From the NCBI RefSeq assembly GCF_900107155.1, contig NZ_FNOX01000001.1, positions 807,457 to 871,456 of the forward strand: 64,000 nt of DNA, in the 5' to 3' direction. Origin of the DNA: Pseudomonas salomonii. Lineage in GTDB: Bacteria; Pseudomonadota; Gammaproteobacteria; Pseudomonadales; Pseudomonadaceae. Under the pieces are notes generated by a model, which saw only the letters and a program-made list of their open reading frames with translations, was not told where the DNA came from and did no database searches. Made by a program: the position numbers and the translations under genes. This document shows, one piece after another, positions 1 through 9,294 of this stretch (positions within the stretch are counted from its first letter, which is position 1; each line of letters starts with the position of its first letter).

Positions 1-1
1 C

Positions 2-535
2 CCCGGCAATACCGCGCTGCAATTGCAGGTGCGTAATGCGCAGCTGGAGCATGGCAGCCAGATCACGTCGCGCGGGGCTCCCGGTACCCACGAAAGGCCG
101 GCCAAGGCCGGACGTGACCTGGTGCTGCGCATTAACGCGCTGACCGCCGATGAACTCTCGGTGGACGCCCGTGGCGGCGCCGGTGCCCAAGGTTATGCCG
201 GCCTGGATGGCGCCAACGGCGTTGACCCGGGTTGCACCTGGGGTTCCGCCGGGCGTGGTGCCAATGGCGATAATGGCGGCGACGGTCTGCCGGGCGCGTC
301 GGGGGCGACTGTGCGGGTCGAGCTGCCGCAGAGCTTCCCGGCTGAGCAGATCAAGGTCTGGGTCGACGGCGGGCCGGGTGGCTTGGCCGGTACGGCGGGC
401 AAGCCGGGCAAAGGCGGGCAGTCCAAAGGTTGCCTGGTGTACCGCGCCGATGGCGGCGATAAAGGCCGGCCAGGGTTGGAAGGCCAGCCGGGGCCGGCTG
501 GGCCTGCGGGTGCTGTGACCATTCAGCGGCTCTAA
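2..535 (+). CDS. Glycine-rich collagen-like protein, C-terminal part (cut by window edge)
   Basis: The reading frame is open to the left edge, so only the C-terminal part of about 177 residues is visible and the true start lies outside. A possible TTG start at 23 has no special support. The protein is rich in Gly-X-Y-like runs (for example GLEGQPGPAGPAG near the end), with a central non-repetitive stretch (VRVELPQSFPAEQIKVWVDGG) and two Cys residues. Collagen-like triplets in bacteria usually form surface or secreted triple-helical or low-complexity regions. No enzymatic motif is visible. The gene ends just before a REP-like palindrome. Its function is unknown. Confidence 0.7.
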   Translation, partial: PGNTALQLQVRNAQLEHGSQITSRGAPGTHERPAKAGRDLVLRINALTADELSVDARGGAGAQGYAGLDGANGVDPGCTWGSAGRGANGDNGGDGLPGASGATVRVELPQSFPAEQIKVWVDGGPGGLAGTAGKPGKGGQSKGCLVYRADGGDKGRPGLEGQPGPAGPAGAVTIQRL

Positions 536-545
536 TCCTGGCTTT

Positions 546-679
546 TGTGGCGAGCAGGCTTGCCCTGCGTTGGGCTGCGCAGCAGCCCTAAAACCAGACG
601 CCGCAATTTGTCGGAAAAAACGCAGTGACATTATTGGGGCTGCTGCGCAGCCCAACGCGGGGCAAGCCCGCTCGCCACA
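546..679. repeat. Long REP-like inverted repeat
   Basis: The left arm (about 546-590) begins TGTGGCGAGCAGGCTTGCC and continues through GGGCTGCGCAGCAGCCC. The right arm (about 635-679) is its near-perfect complement, ending GGCAAGCCCGCTCGCCACA. The 45-nt spacer is unpaired. This is the paired (BIME-like) form of the GCGAGC-type REP elements common between Pseudomonas genes. It lies between two convergent genes and may help end transcription. Confidence 0.75.
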
Positions 680-707
680 GTAAGCCCGCTCGTCACAGGC
701 GCGGGGG

Positions 708-1172
708 TCAGAACATCGGCCGCGCCGAAGCAATCGCCACCACCACCAACCCCACAATCAAATTGATCCCCACCAGTTTGCGGATCTGCCCCAGCGCGGC
801 CGCACCCGTCGGCCAATCCTCAGCCGCCACCGCTGTGCGCAGTTCCGGGAACTTCAGTGCCTGGATGCGGATAAACAGCGCCGTCATCACCAGGTACAAA
901 CCCATCATCACCTGTACATAGCGCGGCGCGGTCTCAAAACCACTGAACCGCAGTTGCAACAGGCCGATGCCGCTGATCGGCAAAATCAGCACCGCGACCC
1001 AGACCCACACAAAAAAACGTTGAAACACATTTGCCCACAGCTTGAGCCGGGCGGGGCCCTCAAGTGCCGCCATGGCGGCGGGGCGCAGGATCATCCAGGC
1101 GAAAAACATACCGCCGACCCAAACCAGGGCGGCCAGTACATGCAGGGTGTAAGCGAGGCTAAACGCGGTCAT
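708..1172 (-). CDS. CopD-family integral membrane protein
   Basis: The 154-residue protein is hydrophobic with about four membrane spans (roughly residues 8-30, 50-75, 85-105 and 130-150). It matches the CopD/YqaA-like family found in many proteobacteria. Its N-terminus (LHVLAALVWVGGMFFAWM) carries the H-x-x-(A)-x-x-W-x-G-G-x-x-F pattern typical of CopD domains. Family members are linked to copper transport or are single-domain relatives of unknown role. The short length favours the uncharacterised single-domain group. The gene diverges from dinG across a 100-bp gap. Confidence 0.7.
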   Translation of the reverse strand: MTAFSLAYTLHVLAALVWVGGMFFAWMILRPAAMAALEGPARLKLWANVFQRFFVWVWVAVLILPISGIGLLQLRFSGFETAPRYVQVMMGLYLVMTALFIRIQALKFPELRTAVAAEDWPTGAAALGQIRKLVGINLIVGLVVVAIASARPMF

Positions 1173-1271
1173 TGTGGTACTCCGTTCTGCGCGGGATTAA
1201 TTAGCGGGGTATGATAGCGGCCGATCCGAACCACTGAAAATTTATCCAGCGTTTTTTGCGCCCGACTATCC

Positions 1272-3416
1272 ATGATCAGCACTGAACTCAAAACCACGAT
1301 CCAGGGCGCCTATTCGCGTTTTCTCGAAGCCAAGCGCTTGAAACCGCGCTACGGCCAACGCCTGATGATCGCCGAAGTGGCCAAGGTCCTCGGAGATATC
1401 GACACCGACGACGAAGGGCGGCGCAGTGGCGACCCTGCGATCGTAGCCGTCGAAGCCGGCACCGGTACGGGTAAAACCGTGGCCTACAGCCTGGCCGCGA
1501 TCCCGACCGCCAAGGCCGCCGGCAAGCGCCTGGTGATCGCCACCGCCACCGTCGCCCTGCAGGAACAGATTGTCTACAAAGACCTGCCCGACCTGATGCG
1601 CAACAGCGGCCTGAACTTCACCTTCGCCCTGGCCAAGGGGCGTGGGCGCTACATGTGCCTGTCCAAGCTCGACGTATTGTTGCAGGAAGGCCACGCACAA
1701 ACCGCCACTGCCTCCTTGTTCGAAGAAGAAGGCTTCAAGGTCGAAGTGGATGAAGTCAGCCAGAAGCTGTTTACCAGCATGATCGAGAAGCTGGCCGGCA
1801 ATAAATGGGACGGCGACCGCGACAGCTGGCCCACTGCCCTGGAAGATGCGGACTGGGCACGCCTGACCACCGACCACAGCCAGTGCACCAACCGCCATTG
1901 CCCCAACTTCGGCCAGTGCGCCTTTTACAAGGCCCGCGAAGGCATGGGCAAGGTCGACGTGATCGTCACCAACCACGACATGGTACTGGCCGACCTGGCC
2001 CTGGGCGGCGGCGCGGTATTGCCCGACCCACGCGACACCCTCTACGTATTCGACGAAGGCCACCACCTGCCGGACAAGGCCATCGGCCACTTCGCCCACT
2101 ACACGCGGCTGCGTTCCACGGCCGACTGGCTGGAAACCACCGCCAAGAACCTCACCAAACTGCTGGCCCAGCACCCGCTGCCCGGCGATTTGGGCAAATT
2201 GATCGAGCAAGTGCCGGAGCTGGCGCGGGAGATCAAGACTCAGCAGCAATTCATGTTCAGCGCCTGCGAGCAAGTCGCCGACTTCAAGCCCGGTGAAGAC
2301 GTGGAGGGCCGTGAGCGGCCACGCCACCGCTTTGTCGGCGGGTTGATCCCCGAGCATATGCGCGAAATGGGCATTGAGCTGAAGAAGGGCTTTTCACGCC
2401 TCACCGACCTGTTCACACGCCTCACCGACTTGCTCAAGGAAGGCATGGACGGCGAGGTCAATATCGGCATCGCCAGCAACCAGGCCGAGGAATGGTACCC
2501 ACTGTTCGGCAGCCTGTTGTCGCGCTCCCAGGGCAACTGGGAGTTGTGGACCGCCTTCACCGTCGAAGACCCGGAAGACAACCCGCCGATGGCGCGTTGG
2601 CTCACCCTCTCCGAAAGCGGTGCGCTGTTTGATATCGAAGTCAATGCCAGTCCCATCCTCGCCGCCGAAATGCTGCGCCGTAACCTGTGGAACGTGGCTT
2701 ATGGCTGCCTGGTGACCTCGGCCACGCTGACGGCCCTGGGCACTTTCGACCGCTTCCGCATGCGCGCCGGGCTGCCGAAAAAAGCGGTGACGGCCGTGGT
2801 GCCGAGCCCGTTCCATCACGCCGATGCCGGCGTGCTGCGCGTGCCGGACCTCAAGGCCGACCCACGGGATGCGGCCGCGCACACGGCGGCGATTATTCGC
2901 GACTTGCCGGCGCTGGTCGAAGGTTCACGCGGCACGCTGGTGCTGTTTTCGTCGCGTAAACAGATGCAGGACGTGTTCGACGGCCTAGACCGCGACTGGC
3001 GCAAACAAGTGTTTATCCAGGGCAACCTGTCCAAGCAGGAAACCCTCAACAAACACAAGGCGCGGGTTGATGGCGGCGATTCCAGTGTGCTGTTCGGCCT
3101 CGCCAGTTTTGCCGAAGGCGTGGACTTGCCCGGCGCCTATTGCGAGCACGTGGTGATTGCCAAGATTCCGTTCTCGGTACCGGATGACCCGGTCGAGGCA
3201 GCCTTGGCCGAGTGGATCGAGGCGCGGGGCGGTAACCCGTTCATGGAAATCTCGGTGCCGGATGCGTCCTTGAAGCTGGTCCAGGCCTGCGGTCGCTTGC
3301 TGCGTACCGAGGAAGACCGCGGCACCATCACCTTGCTCGACCGCCGTTTGGTCACGCAGCGCTATGGCAAAGCTATCCTTAATGCCTTGCCGCCCTTCAG
3401 GCGCGAAATTTCTTAA
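1272..3416 (+). CDS. dinG: ATP-dependent DNA helicase DinG (Fe-S, XPD-like)
   Basis: This 714-residue protein is an SF2 5'-to-3' DNA helicase of the DinG/XPD family, which unwinds R-loops, D-loops and forked DNA. A Q-motif-like RYGQR is near residue 26, Walker A EAGTGTGKT is at 61-69, and the DEGH box is at 261-264. The four Fe-S cluster cysteines appear to be C129, C205, C210 and C216. Motif VI (QACGRLLRTEEDRG) is near the C-terminus. Length fits the family. No LexA box (CTGT-N8-ACAG) is visible in the 100 bp upstream, so SOS control as in E. coli is not evident. A TATGAT -10-like box lies near 1210. Confidence 0.95.
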   Translation: MISTELKTTIQGAYSRFLEAKRLKPRYGQRLMIAEVAKVLGDIDTDDEGRRSGDPAIVAVEAGTGTGKTVAYSLAAIPTAKAAGKRLVIATATVALQEQIVYKDLPDLMRNSGLNFTFALAKGRGRYMCLSKLDVLLQEGHAQTATASLFEEEGFKVEVDEVSQKLFTSMIEKLAGNKWDGDRDSWPTALEDADWARLTTDHSQCTNRHCPNFGQCAFYKAREGMGKVDVIVTNHDMVLADLALGGGAVLPDPRDTLYVFDEGHHLPDKAIGHFAHYTRLRSTADWLETTAKNLTKLLAQHPLPGDLGKLIEQVPELAREIKTQQQFMFSACEQVADFKPGEDVEGRERPRHRFVGGLIPEHMREMGIELKKGFSRLTDLFTRLTDLLKEGMDGEVNIGIASNQAEEWYPLFGSLLSRSQGNWELWTAFTVEDPEDNPPMARWLTLSESGALFDIEVNASPILAAEMLRRNLWNVAYGCLVTSATLTALGTFDRFRMRAGLPKKAVTAVVPSPFHHADAGVLRVPDLKADPRDAAAHTAAIIRDLPALVEGSRGTLVLFSSRKQMQDVFDGLDRDWRKQVFIQGNLSKQETLNKHKARVDGGDSSVLFGLASFAEGVDLPGAYCEHVVIAKIPFSVPDDPVEAALAEWIEARGGNPFMEISVPDASLKLVQACGRLLRTEEDRGTITLLDRRLVTQRYGKAILNALPPFRREIS

Positions 3417-3514
3417 GCCGCTGTGGGCGAAGTCGCCCACTTCGTGGTCTATCTCACTGCCAACGCTTTATGTCATCAGGCCAGTCACCGGCCGATTGGG
3501 AGAACCTTGTTCGT

Positions 3515-5812
3515 ATGATTCGCACGCTGCCCGCTCTTTTTGCCTTATTGTTCGCTGCGCCCTTGATGGCCGCGCCTGCCGGGCAACAAACGCTGTTCAA
3601 CTTCGTCCGGCCTGCCGATGTGGTCAAGGTGGCGACTCAGGACGCCAGCCTGCCGCAATACAACGCCGAACAAACCCCCGAAGGCGAGGTGCTGCGCCGC
3701 ATCACCTTCAACCCGGCGGCCGAGCCGAGCCTGGTGCTCAGCCCGCAGACTGGCGTGTGGGACTGGTCGCAGTCCGGCGCCATGAGCCTGCGTATCCAAA
3801 GCGCCATGGATTGGGCGTTGACCTTGTATGTCAAAGTACAGAGCACTGACGGCAAGACCCTGGTCAGTCGCATCGACCTGCCGGCCGGCCCGGCCCAGAC
3901 CCTGTTGATTCCGTTGCAGGCCAACTCGCCGCTGAGCCAGGGCATGAAGGCCGGCCCGCCGATGCCGATCACCGTAGACGGTCAGCGTGTATTGCTGGCC
4001 GCCAGTGCCGGTGAGATCGACCGCAGCCAGGTGGCCTCGGTCACCCTGTCGATGCTCAAACCCAACGCCGCCCAAAGCATTTTGCTTGAGCGTTTTGGCG
4101 TGCAGGACAGCGAGCCGGTACTGAAGGCAGCCTACAGCGAACTGGTGGACGCATATGGCCAATCCACCCGTGCGCGCTGGCCGGAAAAAATCAGCAGTGA
4201 CGAGCAACTCAAAGCCGCCGCGGCCAAGGAGCAGCAGCAGCTCAAGGGCTGGCTGGCCGAGCGCGACAAATCCGCTCTGGACCCATACGGCGGCTGGAAC
4301 AAAGGCCCGGCGTTCGACGCCAGTGGTTTTTTCCGCACCGAGAAGCGTGACGGTCGCTGGTACCTGGTGACGCCGCAAGGCCATCCGTTCTATTCGCTGG
4401 GTGTTAACACCGTGGCGCCGGACAACAACCAGACCTACGTGGCCGGTCGTGAGTGGATGTTCGCCGCGTTGCCCAAGGCCGGTGAACCGTTCGACAAGTA
4501 TTACGGCAGCGGCGATAACCGGGGCGGCAACGGTGCCGATCAGGGCCGGGGCTTCAGTGTAGGGCGTTGGTACGATTTTTACGGCGCCAACGTGCAACGT
4601 ACCTACGGCGGCGAAGGTTTCGACCAGAAACGCTGGGTCAGCCACACCCTTGATCGCCTGCAAGCCTGGGGCTTCAACACCGTGGGCAACTGGAGCGATG
4701 AGGCCCTGGCCCGCGCCGACCGCGTGCCGTACACCTTGCCGCTGTCGATTGTTGGTGACTACGCCAGCATCAGCACCGGCACCGACTGGTGGGGCGGCAT
4801 GCCCGACCCGTTCGACCCACGCTTTGCCATGGCCACCGAACGCGCCGTGGCCATTGCCGCCCGCGACCACCGTGATGATCCGTGGCTGATCGGCTATTTT
4901 GCCGACAACGAGCTGGCCTGGGCCGGCCCCGGCGATGATCCAAAATCCCGTTACGCCTTGGCTTACGGCACCTTGCGCATGACCACCGATGTACCGGCCA
5001 AACGCGCGTTCCTCAAGCAATTGCGCGACAAGTACCGTAACGAAGAAGGCCTGTCGAAAGCCTGGGGCATCCACCTGGCGGGTTGGGAGTTGATGGAGGA
5101 CCCAGGCTTTGAGCCGCCGATGCCGAGCCCTGAGCACCCGGAAATCGAAGCCGACTTCAAATATTTCCAGAAGACCTTCGCCGATGCCTACTTCAAGACC
5201 ATCTCCGATTCGTTGAAATGGCACGCGCCCAACCAACTGCTGCTGGGCGGTCGGTATGCCGTCAGCACGCCGGAGGCCGTGGCGTCCTGCGCCCAGTATT
5301 GCGACGTGCTGAGTTTCAACATGTACACCTTGAAGCCACAGGATGGTTATGACTTTGCCGCTCTGCGCGCGCTGGACAAGCCGGTACTGATCACCGAGTT
5401 CAACTTCGGCTCGGCCGACCGTGGCCCGTTCTGGGGCGGCGTGACGCAGTTGGCCCGTGAAGAAGACCGTGGCGTGGCGTACAGCAACTTCCTCAAGCAG
5501 GCCATGGCCGAGCCGTCGATTGTCGGCGTGCATTGGTTCCAGTACCTGGACCAGCCGGTTACCGGGCGCTTGCTGGATGGCGAGAACGGTCACTTCGGGC
5601 TGGTGGGCATCACCGATGTGCCGTTCCAGGGCTTCGTCGACAGTGTGCGTAAAAGCAACCTGGCGGCGGTCGACCAACTGGGCAAGGAGGCCGAAAAAGC
5701 CAAGGCGGCGAGCACGGTTCGAGAGAATGAAGGCGGCAAGTCCGGGCATGAAGGCAAGGGCGCAGGGCAGGGCGCCGGACATGCGGGTGGGCACTCTGGA
5801 AATGGTCATTGA
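3515..5812 (+). CDS. Secreted GH50/beta-agarase-like glycoside hydrolase with Gly/His-rich tail
   Basis: The start at 3515 is chosen because it begins with a clean signal peptide (MIRTLPALFALLFAAPLMAA); an upstream in-frame ATG at 3470 would bury it. The 765-residue protein resembles beta-agarases. It has an N-terminal beta-rich domain to about residue 215, then a TIM-barrel region starting FFRTEKRDGRWYLVTPQGHPF. Probable catalytic acids are E466 in the ADNELAW segment and E628 in ITEFNFG. The last 35 residues are charged then Gly/His-rich (GHEGKGAGQGAGHAGGHSG), unlike the rest. Agarose use is not typical of Pseudomonas, so the real substrate may be another galactan or a self-made polysaccharide. 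No transporter or partner glycosidase is adjacent. Confidence 0.75.
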   Translation: MIRTLPALFALLFAAPLMAAPAGQQTLFNFVRPADVVKVATQDASLPQYNAEQTPEGEVLRRITFNPAAEPSLVLSPQTGVWDWSQSGAMSLRIQSAMDWALTLYVKVQSTDGKTLVSRIDLPAGPAQTLLIPLQANSPLSQGMKAGPPMPITVDGQRVLLAASAGEIDRSQVASVTLSMLKPNAAQSILLERFGVQDSEPVLKAAYSELVDAYGQSTRARWPEKISSDEQLKAAAAKEQQQLKGWLAERDKSALDPYGGWNKGPAFDASGFFRTEKRDGRWYLVTPQGHPFYSLGVNTVAPDNNQTYVAGREWMFAALPKAGEPFDKYYGSGDNRGGNGADQGRGFSVGRWYDFYGANVQRTYGGEGFDQKRWVSHTLDRLQAWGFNTVGNWSDEALARADRVPYTLPLSIVGDYASISTGTDWWGGMPDPFDPRFAMATERAVAIAARDHRDDPWLIGYFADNELAWAGPGDDPKSRYALAYGTLRMTTDVPAKRAFLKQLRDKYRNEEGLSKAWGIHLAGWELMEDPGFEPPMPSPEHPEIEADFKYFQKTFADAYFKTISDSLKWHAPNQLLLGGRYAVSTPEAVASCAQYCDVLSFNMYTLKPQDGYDFAALRALDKPVLITEFNFGSADRGPFWGGVTQLAREEDRGVAYSNFLKQAMAEPSIVGVHWFQYLDQPVTGRLLDGENGHFGLVGITDVPFQGFVDSVRKSNLAAVDQLGKEAEKAKAASTVRENEGGKSGHEGKGAGQGAGHAGGHSGNGH

Positions 5813-5894
5813 ATGATCATTGACGGGTTCACAAAACCTGTAATGACTGGAACAATGTCGGCCACTTCTTACGGTGTTTTCCAAGGCGGCTTAG

Positions 5895-7040
5895 GTGCAG
5901 ATTCAGGGTCATTACGAGCTCCAGTTCGAAGCGGTACGTGAAGCGTTTGCCGCGTTGTTCGATGACCCGCAGGAGCGTGGTGCCGGGCTGTGTATCCAGA
6001 TCGGCGGCGAAACCGTCGTCGACCTGTGGGCCGGTACCGCCGATAAGGACGGTGCCGAGGCCTGGCACAGCGACACCATCGTCAACCTGTTTTCCTGCAC
6101 CAAGACCTTCACCGCCGTCACGGCCCTGCAGCTGGTTGCCGAAGGCAAGCTGAAACTGGATGCGCCGGTTGCCGACCACTGGCCCGAGTTTGCAGCGGCG
6201 GGTAAAGAAACCATCACGCTGCGCCAGTTGCTTTGCCACCAGGCCGGGCTGCCGGCGATTCGCCAGATGTTGCCGACCGAAGCCCTGTATGACTGGCCAT
6301 TGATGGTCGACACCCTGGCGGCCGAAGCCCCGTGGTGGACACCGGGCGAAGGGCACGGCTACGAGGCCATCACCTACGGTTGGCTGGTCGGTGAGTTGCT
6401 GCGCCGCGCCGACGGGCGCGGGCCGGGCGAATCGATTGTGGCGCGGGTTGCGCGGCCATTGGGCCTGGACTTCCATGTCGGTTTGGCGGACGAAGAGTTT
6501 TACCGGGTGGCACATATAGCGCGCAGCAAAGGCAATATGGGCGATGAAGCGGCGCAGCGGTTACTTCAAGTAATGATGCGCGAACCAAATGCCATGACCA
6601 CCCGCGCATTTGCCAACCCACCGTCTATTCTGACCAGCACTAATAAGCCCGAATGGCGGCGGATGCAGCAGCCGGCGGCAAATGGTCACGGTAATGCGCG
6701 CAGCCTGGCGGGTTTTTATAGCGGATTGTTGGACGGTAGTTTGCTTGAGAGCGACATGCTTGAACAATTGACCCGCGAACACAGTATCGGGCCAGACAAA
6801 ACATTATTGACTCAAACCCGATTCGGTTTGGGGTGCATGTTGGATCAACCGCAACTGCCCAATGCCACCTTTGGCCTTGGCCCGCGTGCGTTTGGCCACC
6901 CTGGCGCCGGTGGTTCGGTGGGGTTTTCCGACCCTGAGCGCGATGTAGCATTTGGTTTCGTGACTAATACACTGGGCCCTTATGTACTTATGGACCCGCG
7001 TGCGCAGAAGTTGGTCGGAATATTGGCCGGTTGTCTGTAA
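5895..7040 (+). CDS. Serine hydrolase, EstB/class C beta-lactamase fold
   Basis: The 381-residue protein begins with GTG and has no signal peptide, so it is probably cytoplasmic. It has the SxxK catalytic motif S67-C-T-K70 and the strand context of the EstB/AmpC-like esterase family. The YGW segment (EAITYGWLVGEL) matches the Y-x-(N/W) position, and HPGAGG near the C-terminus replaces the KTG box, as is usual for esterase members. Family enzymes hydrolyse short-chain esters. Some cleave cephalosporin side groups without being true beta-lactamases. Substrate is unknown. It follows the agarase-like gene by 82 bp and may be cotranscribed. Confidence 0.8.
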   Translation: MQIQGHYELQFEAVREAFAALFDDPQERGAGLCIQIGGETVVDLWAGTADKDGAEAWHSDTIVNLFSCTKTFTAVTALQLVAEGKLKLDAPVADHWPEFAAAGKETITLRQLLCHQAGLPAIRQMLPTEALYDWPLMVDTLAAEAPWWTPGEGHGYEAITYGWLVGELLRRADGRGPGESIVARVARPLGLDFHVGLADEEFYRVAHIARSKGNMGDEAAQRLLQVMMREPNAMTTRAFANPPSILTSTNKPEWRRMQQPAANGHGNARSLAGFYSGLLDGSLLESDMLEQLTREHSIGPDKTLLTQTRFGLGCMLDQPQLPNATFGLGPRAFGHPGAGGSVGFSDPERDVAFGFVTNTLGPYVLMDPRAQKLVGILAGCL

Positions 7041-7183
7041 AGAGCTTGCTGTTTCACGTTTTTTTGTTACAAAGGCAAGTATAAGAAGGCGCTGAACGAA
7101 ATTGTGTAACTTTACTGTTCTCTAAGCGTCTGTTTAACGGGTCAACCAGGCCCCCCGTTTTTTTCTCATTTTGTGGATACCTC

Positions 7184-8356
7184 ATGTTATCGAACAAGTC
7201 CTTGGCACTGGCGCTGTGCCTCACTATTACTGGCTGCGCACAAACTCCACAAAGTGATGCCGAAGGTGGGCACTGGTGGTCATTTGGATCTGACAAGGCT
7301 GCTACCAAGGACGCAGTGACCCAAACCGACACCAAGCCGGATGCCAAACCTGCCGCCGGCGCCAAGCCTGTCGAGCCTGTAGCCGCCACTGCTCCAGCTC
7401 CTGCTCCAGCTCCAGCGTCTGCACCGGTAGCCAAGGCTGACACCGGCTTTAACTGGTGGCCATTCGCATCCAAGCGCGCCGACGAAAAGGCGGCGGATGC
7501 CAAGGCCGACCTGAAAGCCGACCTCAAGGCCGCAACCCCCGCTTCCGCGCCGGATGCCGTGCCGGCCGTCGCCAAGACCGACACCGAAACCAAATGGTGG
7601 TGGCCGTTCGAAAGCAAGCCAAAGCCACTGGCCAAGGTCGATGTGACCAACGTGCAGATGCCCGATCCGAAAATCACCCAAGCCTGGCTGGACGACTATG
7701 AGCCGCGCCTGCGCGCCGCCATCAAGGACAGCAACCTGCAACTGGAACGTCGTGACAACGTATTGGTGGTGATTGCCCCGGTTGACGGCTCTTACAACCC
7801 GAAACGCCCTGCAATGCTGCTGCCGGTCACACTCGGCCCGTTCACACGTGTTGCCAAGGCTGTTGAAGCTGACCCCAAGACCGCGGTTTTGGTCCTGGGT
7901 CACGTCGATGCCACAGGTACCGCCCCGGCCAGCCAGGCGTTGACCAAAGAGCGTGCGCAATCCATCGCGTCTATCTTCAGCCTCAGCGGCTTGAAGCAGG
8001 ATCGCTTGATGCTGCGCGGCATGGGCGACCTTATGCCGCGTGCCGCCAACGACAGTAATCAGGGGCGTGCGCTGAACCGTCGCATGGAAATCATGTTCAC
8101 TCAGCGTACAACTATGTTGGCGCTGCTGAGCAAGTACAACTCGGGCAAACCACCGGTCGCCGATATGGTCGCGGTGCAAACTGCGCCGGCCCCAGTACCG
8201 GCCCCGGCCGCGAAAAAAGCCGCCCCGGCGAAAAAGGCTCCGGCCAAGAAAGCCGCCGCCAAGCCCGCTGCGAAAAAAGCCGCTGCCAAGCCGGCCGCGA
8301 AGAAAGCGGCGCCCAAGGCCGACGCGCCCGCAGCAAACGACCAGGCGAAAAACTGA
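7184..8356 (+). CDS. OmpA-family lipoprotein with WWxF repeats and Ala-Lys-Pro tail
   Basis: The 390-residue protein starts with a lipoprotein signal (ALALCLTITGC, lipobox Cys about residue 18). Residues 25-150 are low-complexity and Ala/Pro/Lys-rich, with three spaced aromatic motifs: GHWWSFGS, FNWWPFAS and KWWWPFES. Residues about 220-310 form an OmpA-C-like peptidoglycan-binding domain (LGHVDATGTAPASQALTKERAQ and ALNRRMEIMF). The C-terminal 60 residues are AKKAAPAKKA-type repeats like those in AlgP or histone H1. Such a tail is odd for an exported protein; it could bind peptidoglycan, LPS or DNA. It is followed 28 bp later by pdxH. Confidence 0.8.
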   Translation: MLSNKSLALALCLTITGCAQTPQSDAEGGHWWSFGSDKAATKDAVTQTDTKPDAKPAAGAKPVEPVAATAPAPAPAPASAPVAKADTGFNWWPFASKRADEKAADAKADLKADLKAATPASAPDAVPAVAKTDTETKWWWPFESKPKPLAKVDVTNVQMPDPKITQAWLDDYEPRLRAAIKDSNLQLERRDNVLVVIAPVDGSYNPKRPAMLLPVTLGPFTRVAKAVEADPKTAVLVLGHVDATGTAPASQALTKERAQSIASIFSLSGLKQDRLMLRGMGDLMPRAANDSNQGRALNRRMEIMFTQRTTMLALLSKYNSGKPPVADMVAVQTAPAPVPAPAAKKAAPAKKAPAKKAAAKPAAKKAAAKPAAKKAAPKADAPAANDQAKN

Positions 8357-8384
8357 TCCGTTGAAACAAAAAGGATAAAACCGC

Positions 8385-9032
8385 ATGACCCAGGCACTGG
8401 CCGATATGCGCCGTGACTACACACGGGACGGTTTGAGCGAGGCCCAGGCCCCGGACGAACCGTTTGCGTTGTTCCACCAGTGGTTTGGCGATGCGGTGAA
8501 AACCGAGCAGCCGCCGGTGGAGGCCAATGCCATGACCTTGGCGACTGTCGACCAGGATGGTCGCCCGCACTGTCGCATCCTGCTGCTCAAGGGCCTGGAT
8601 GCACAGGGTTTTACCTTCTTCACCAACTATCAGAGTGCCAAGGGTGAACACCTTGCGGCACGGCCTTTCGCGGCCATGACCTTCTTCTGGCCGACCCTGG
8701 AGCGCCAGGTGCGCATCGAAGGGCGGGTGGTCAAGGTCACGCCTGAGGAGTCGGATGCTTATTATCAGGTCCGGCCGCTGGGTAGCCGTCTTGGGGCCTG
8801 GGCTTCGCCGCAAAGCCAGGTTATTCGGGACCGCCAGGAGTTGCAGGATTTGCTCAAGGCCACCGAACAGCGCTTCAGCGATACCCAGCCCGACTGCCCG
8901 GAGCACTGGGGTGGCTATCGTTTGTTGCCCGAGCGCATCGAATTCTGGCAAGGCCGCGCCAGTCGCCTGCATGACCGCCTGAACTATCGCCTGCAAGCGG
9001 GCGAGTGGACGCGCGAGCGCTTGGCGCCCTGA
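8385..9032 (+). CDS. pdxH: Pyridoxamine/pyridoxine 5'-phosphate oxidase
   Basis: This FMN enzyme makes pyridoxal 5'-phosphate, the last step of vitamin B6 salvage and synthesis. The 215-residue protein has the expected length and all main blocks: [21 protein letters not shown] (FMN-binding strand), [13 protein letters not shown], the [10 protein letters not shown] segment, and the C-terminal signature [15 protein letters not shown]. An AAGGA ribosome site sits before the ATG. It is followed by a strong terminator at 9071-9106. The PLP-dependent cysteine-synthase-like enzyme elsewhere in the window is not linked to it. Confidence 0.96.
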   Translation: MTQALADMRRDYTRDGLSEAQAPDEPFALFHQWFGDAVKTEQPPVEANAMTLATVDQDGRPHCRILLLKGLDAQGFTFFTNYQSAKGEHLAARPFAAMTFFWPTLERQVRIEGRVVKVTPEESDAYYQVRPLGSRLGAWASPQSQVIRDRQELQDLLKATEQRFSDTQPDCPEHWGGYRLLPERIEFWQGRASRLHDRLNYRLQAGEWTRERLAP

Positions 9033-9070
9033 GCTTCACCTTTCGTCATTCCAGCTGAATGTTGGTCATC

Positions 9071-9106
9071 ACGCCGAAGTCTCTACACAGAGGCTTCGGC
9101 GTTTTT
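9071..9106 (+). terminator. Rho-independent terminator after pdxH
   Basis: The hairpin GCCGAAG-t-CTCT / AGAG-g-CTTCGGC with a four-base loop is followed by GTTTTTGC. It lies 40 bp after the pdxH stop. Confidence 0.9.
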
Positions 9107-9294
9107 GCTTGTGTGACTACAATGAAGAGCGGTTCCAGGTGATTTTTGGATCAGGGTGGGAGCTACCGTTCGTCGAGTTTTCTGGTGCTGGCAGTCTGTA
9201 CTCAGGCTGAATGAAAGCAATTTTCTGGCGTGCTTGCCGTGACAGGCGCCAAGCAGCGGCGTCTAATGAATACCTGTCCTTTGGAGTTGATGCT

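Noticed and set aside
1172..1271. Possible LexA control of dinG
   Set aside because: No CTGT-N8-ACAG site was found in the upstream gap.
3470..3514. Upstream ATG of the agarase-like gene
   Set aside because: It would place 15 polar residues before a typical signal peptide, so the start at 3515 is preferred.
3545..5884. 779-codon minus-strand frame opposite the agarase-like gene
   Set aside because: Antisense shadow without a signal, domain or start; the plus-strand enzyme has a signal peptide and catalytic motifs.
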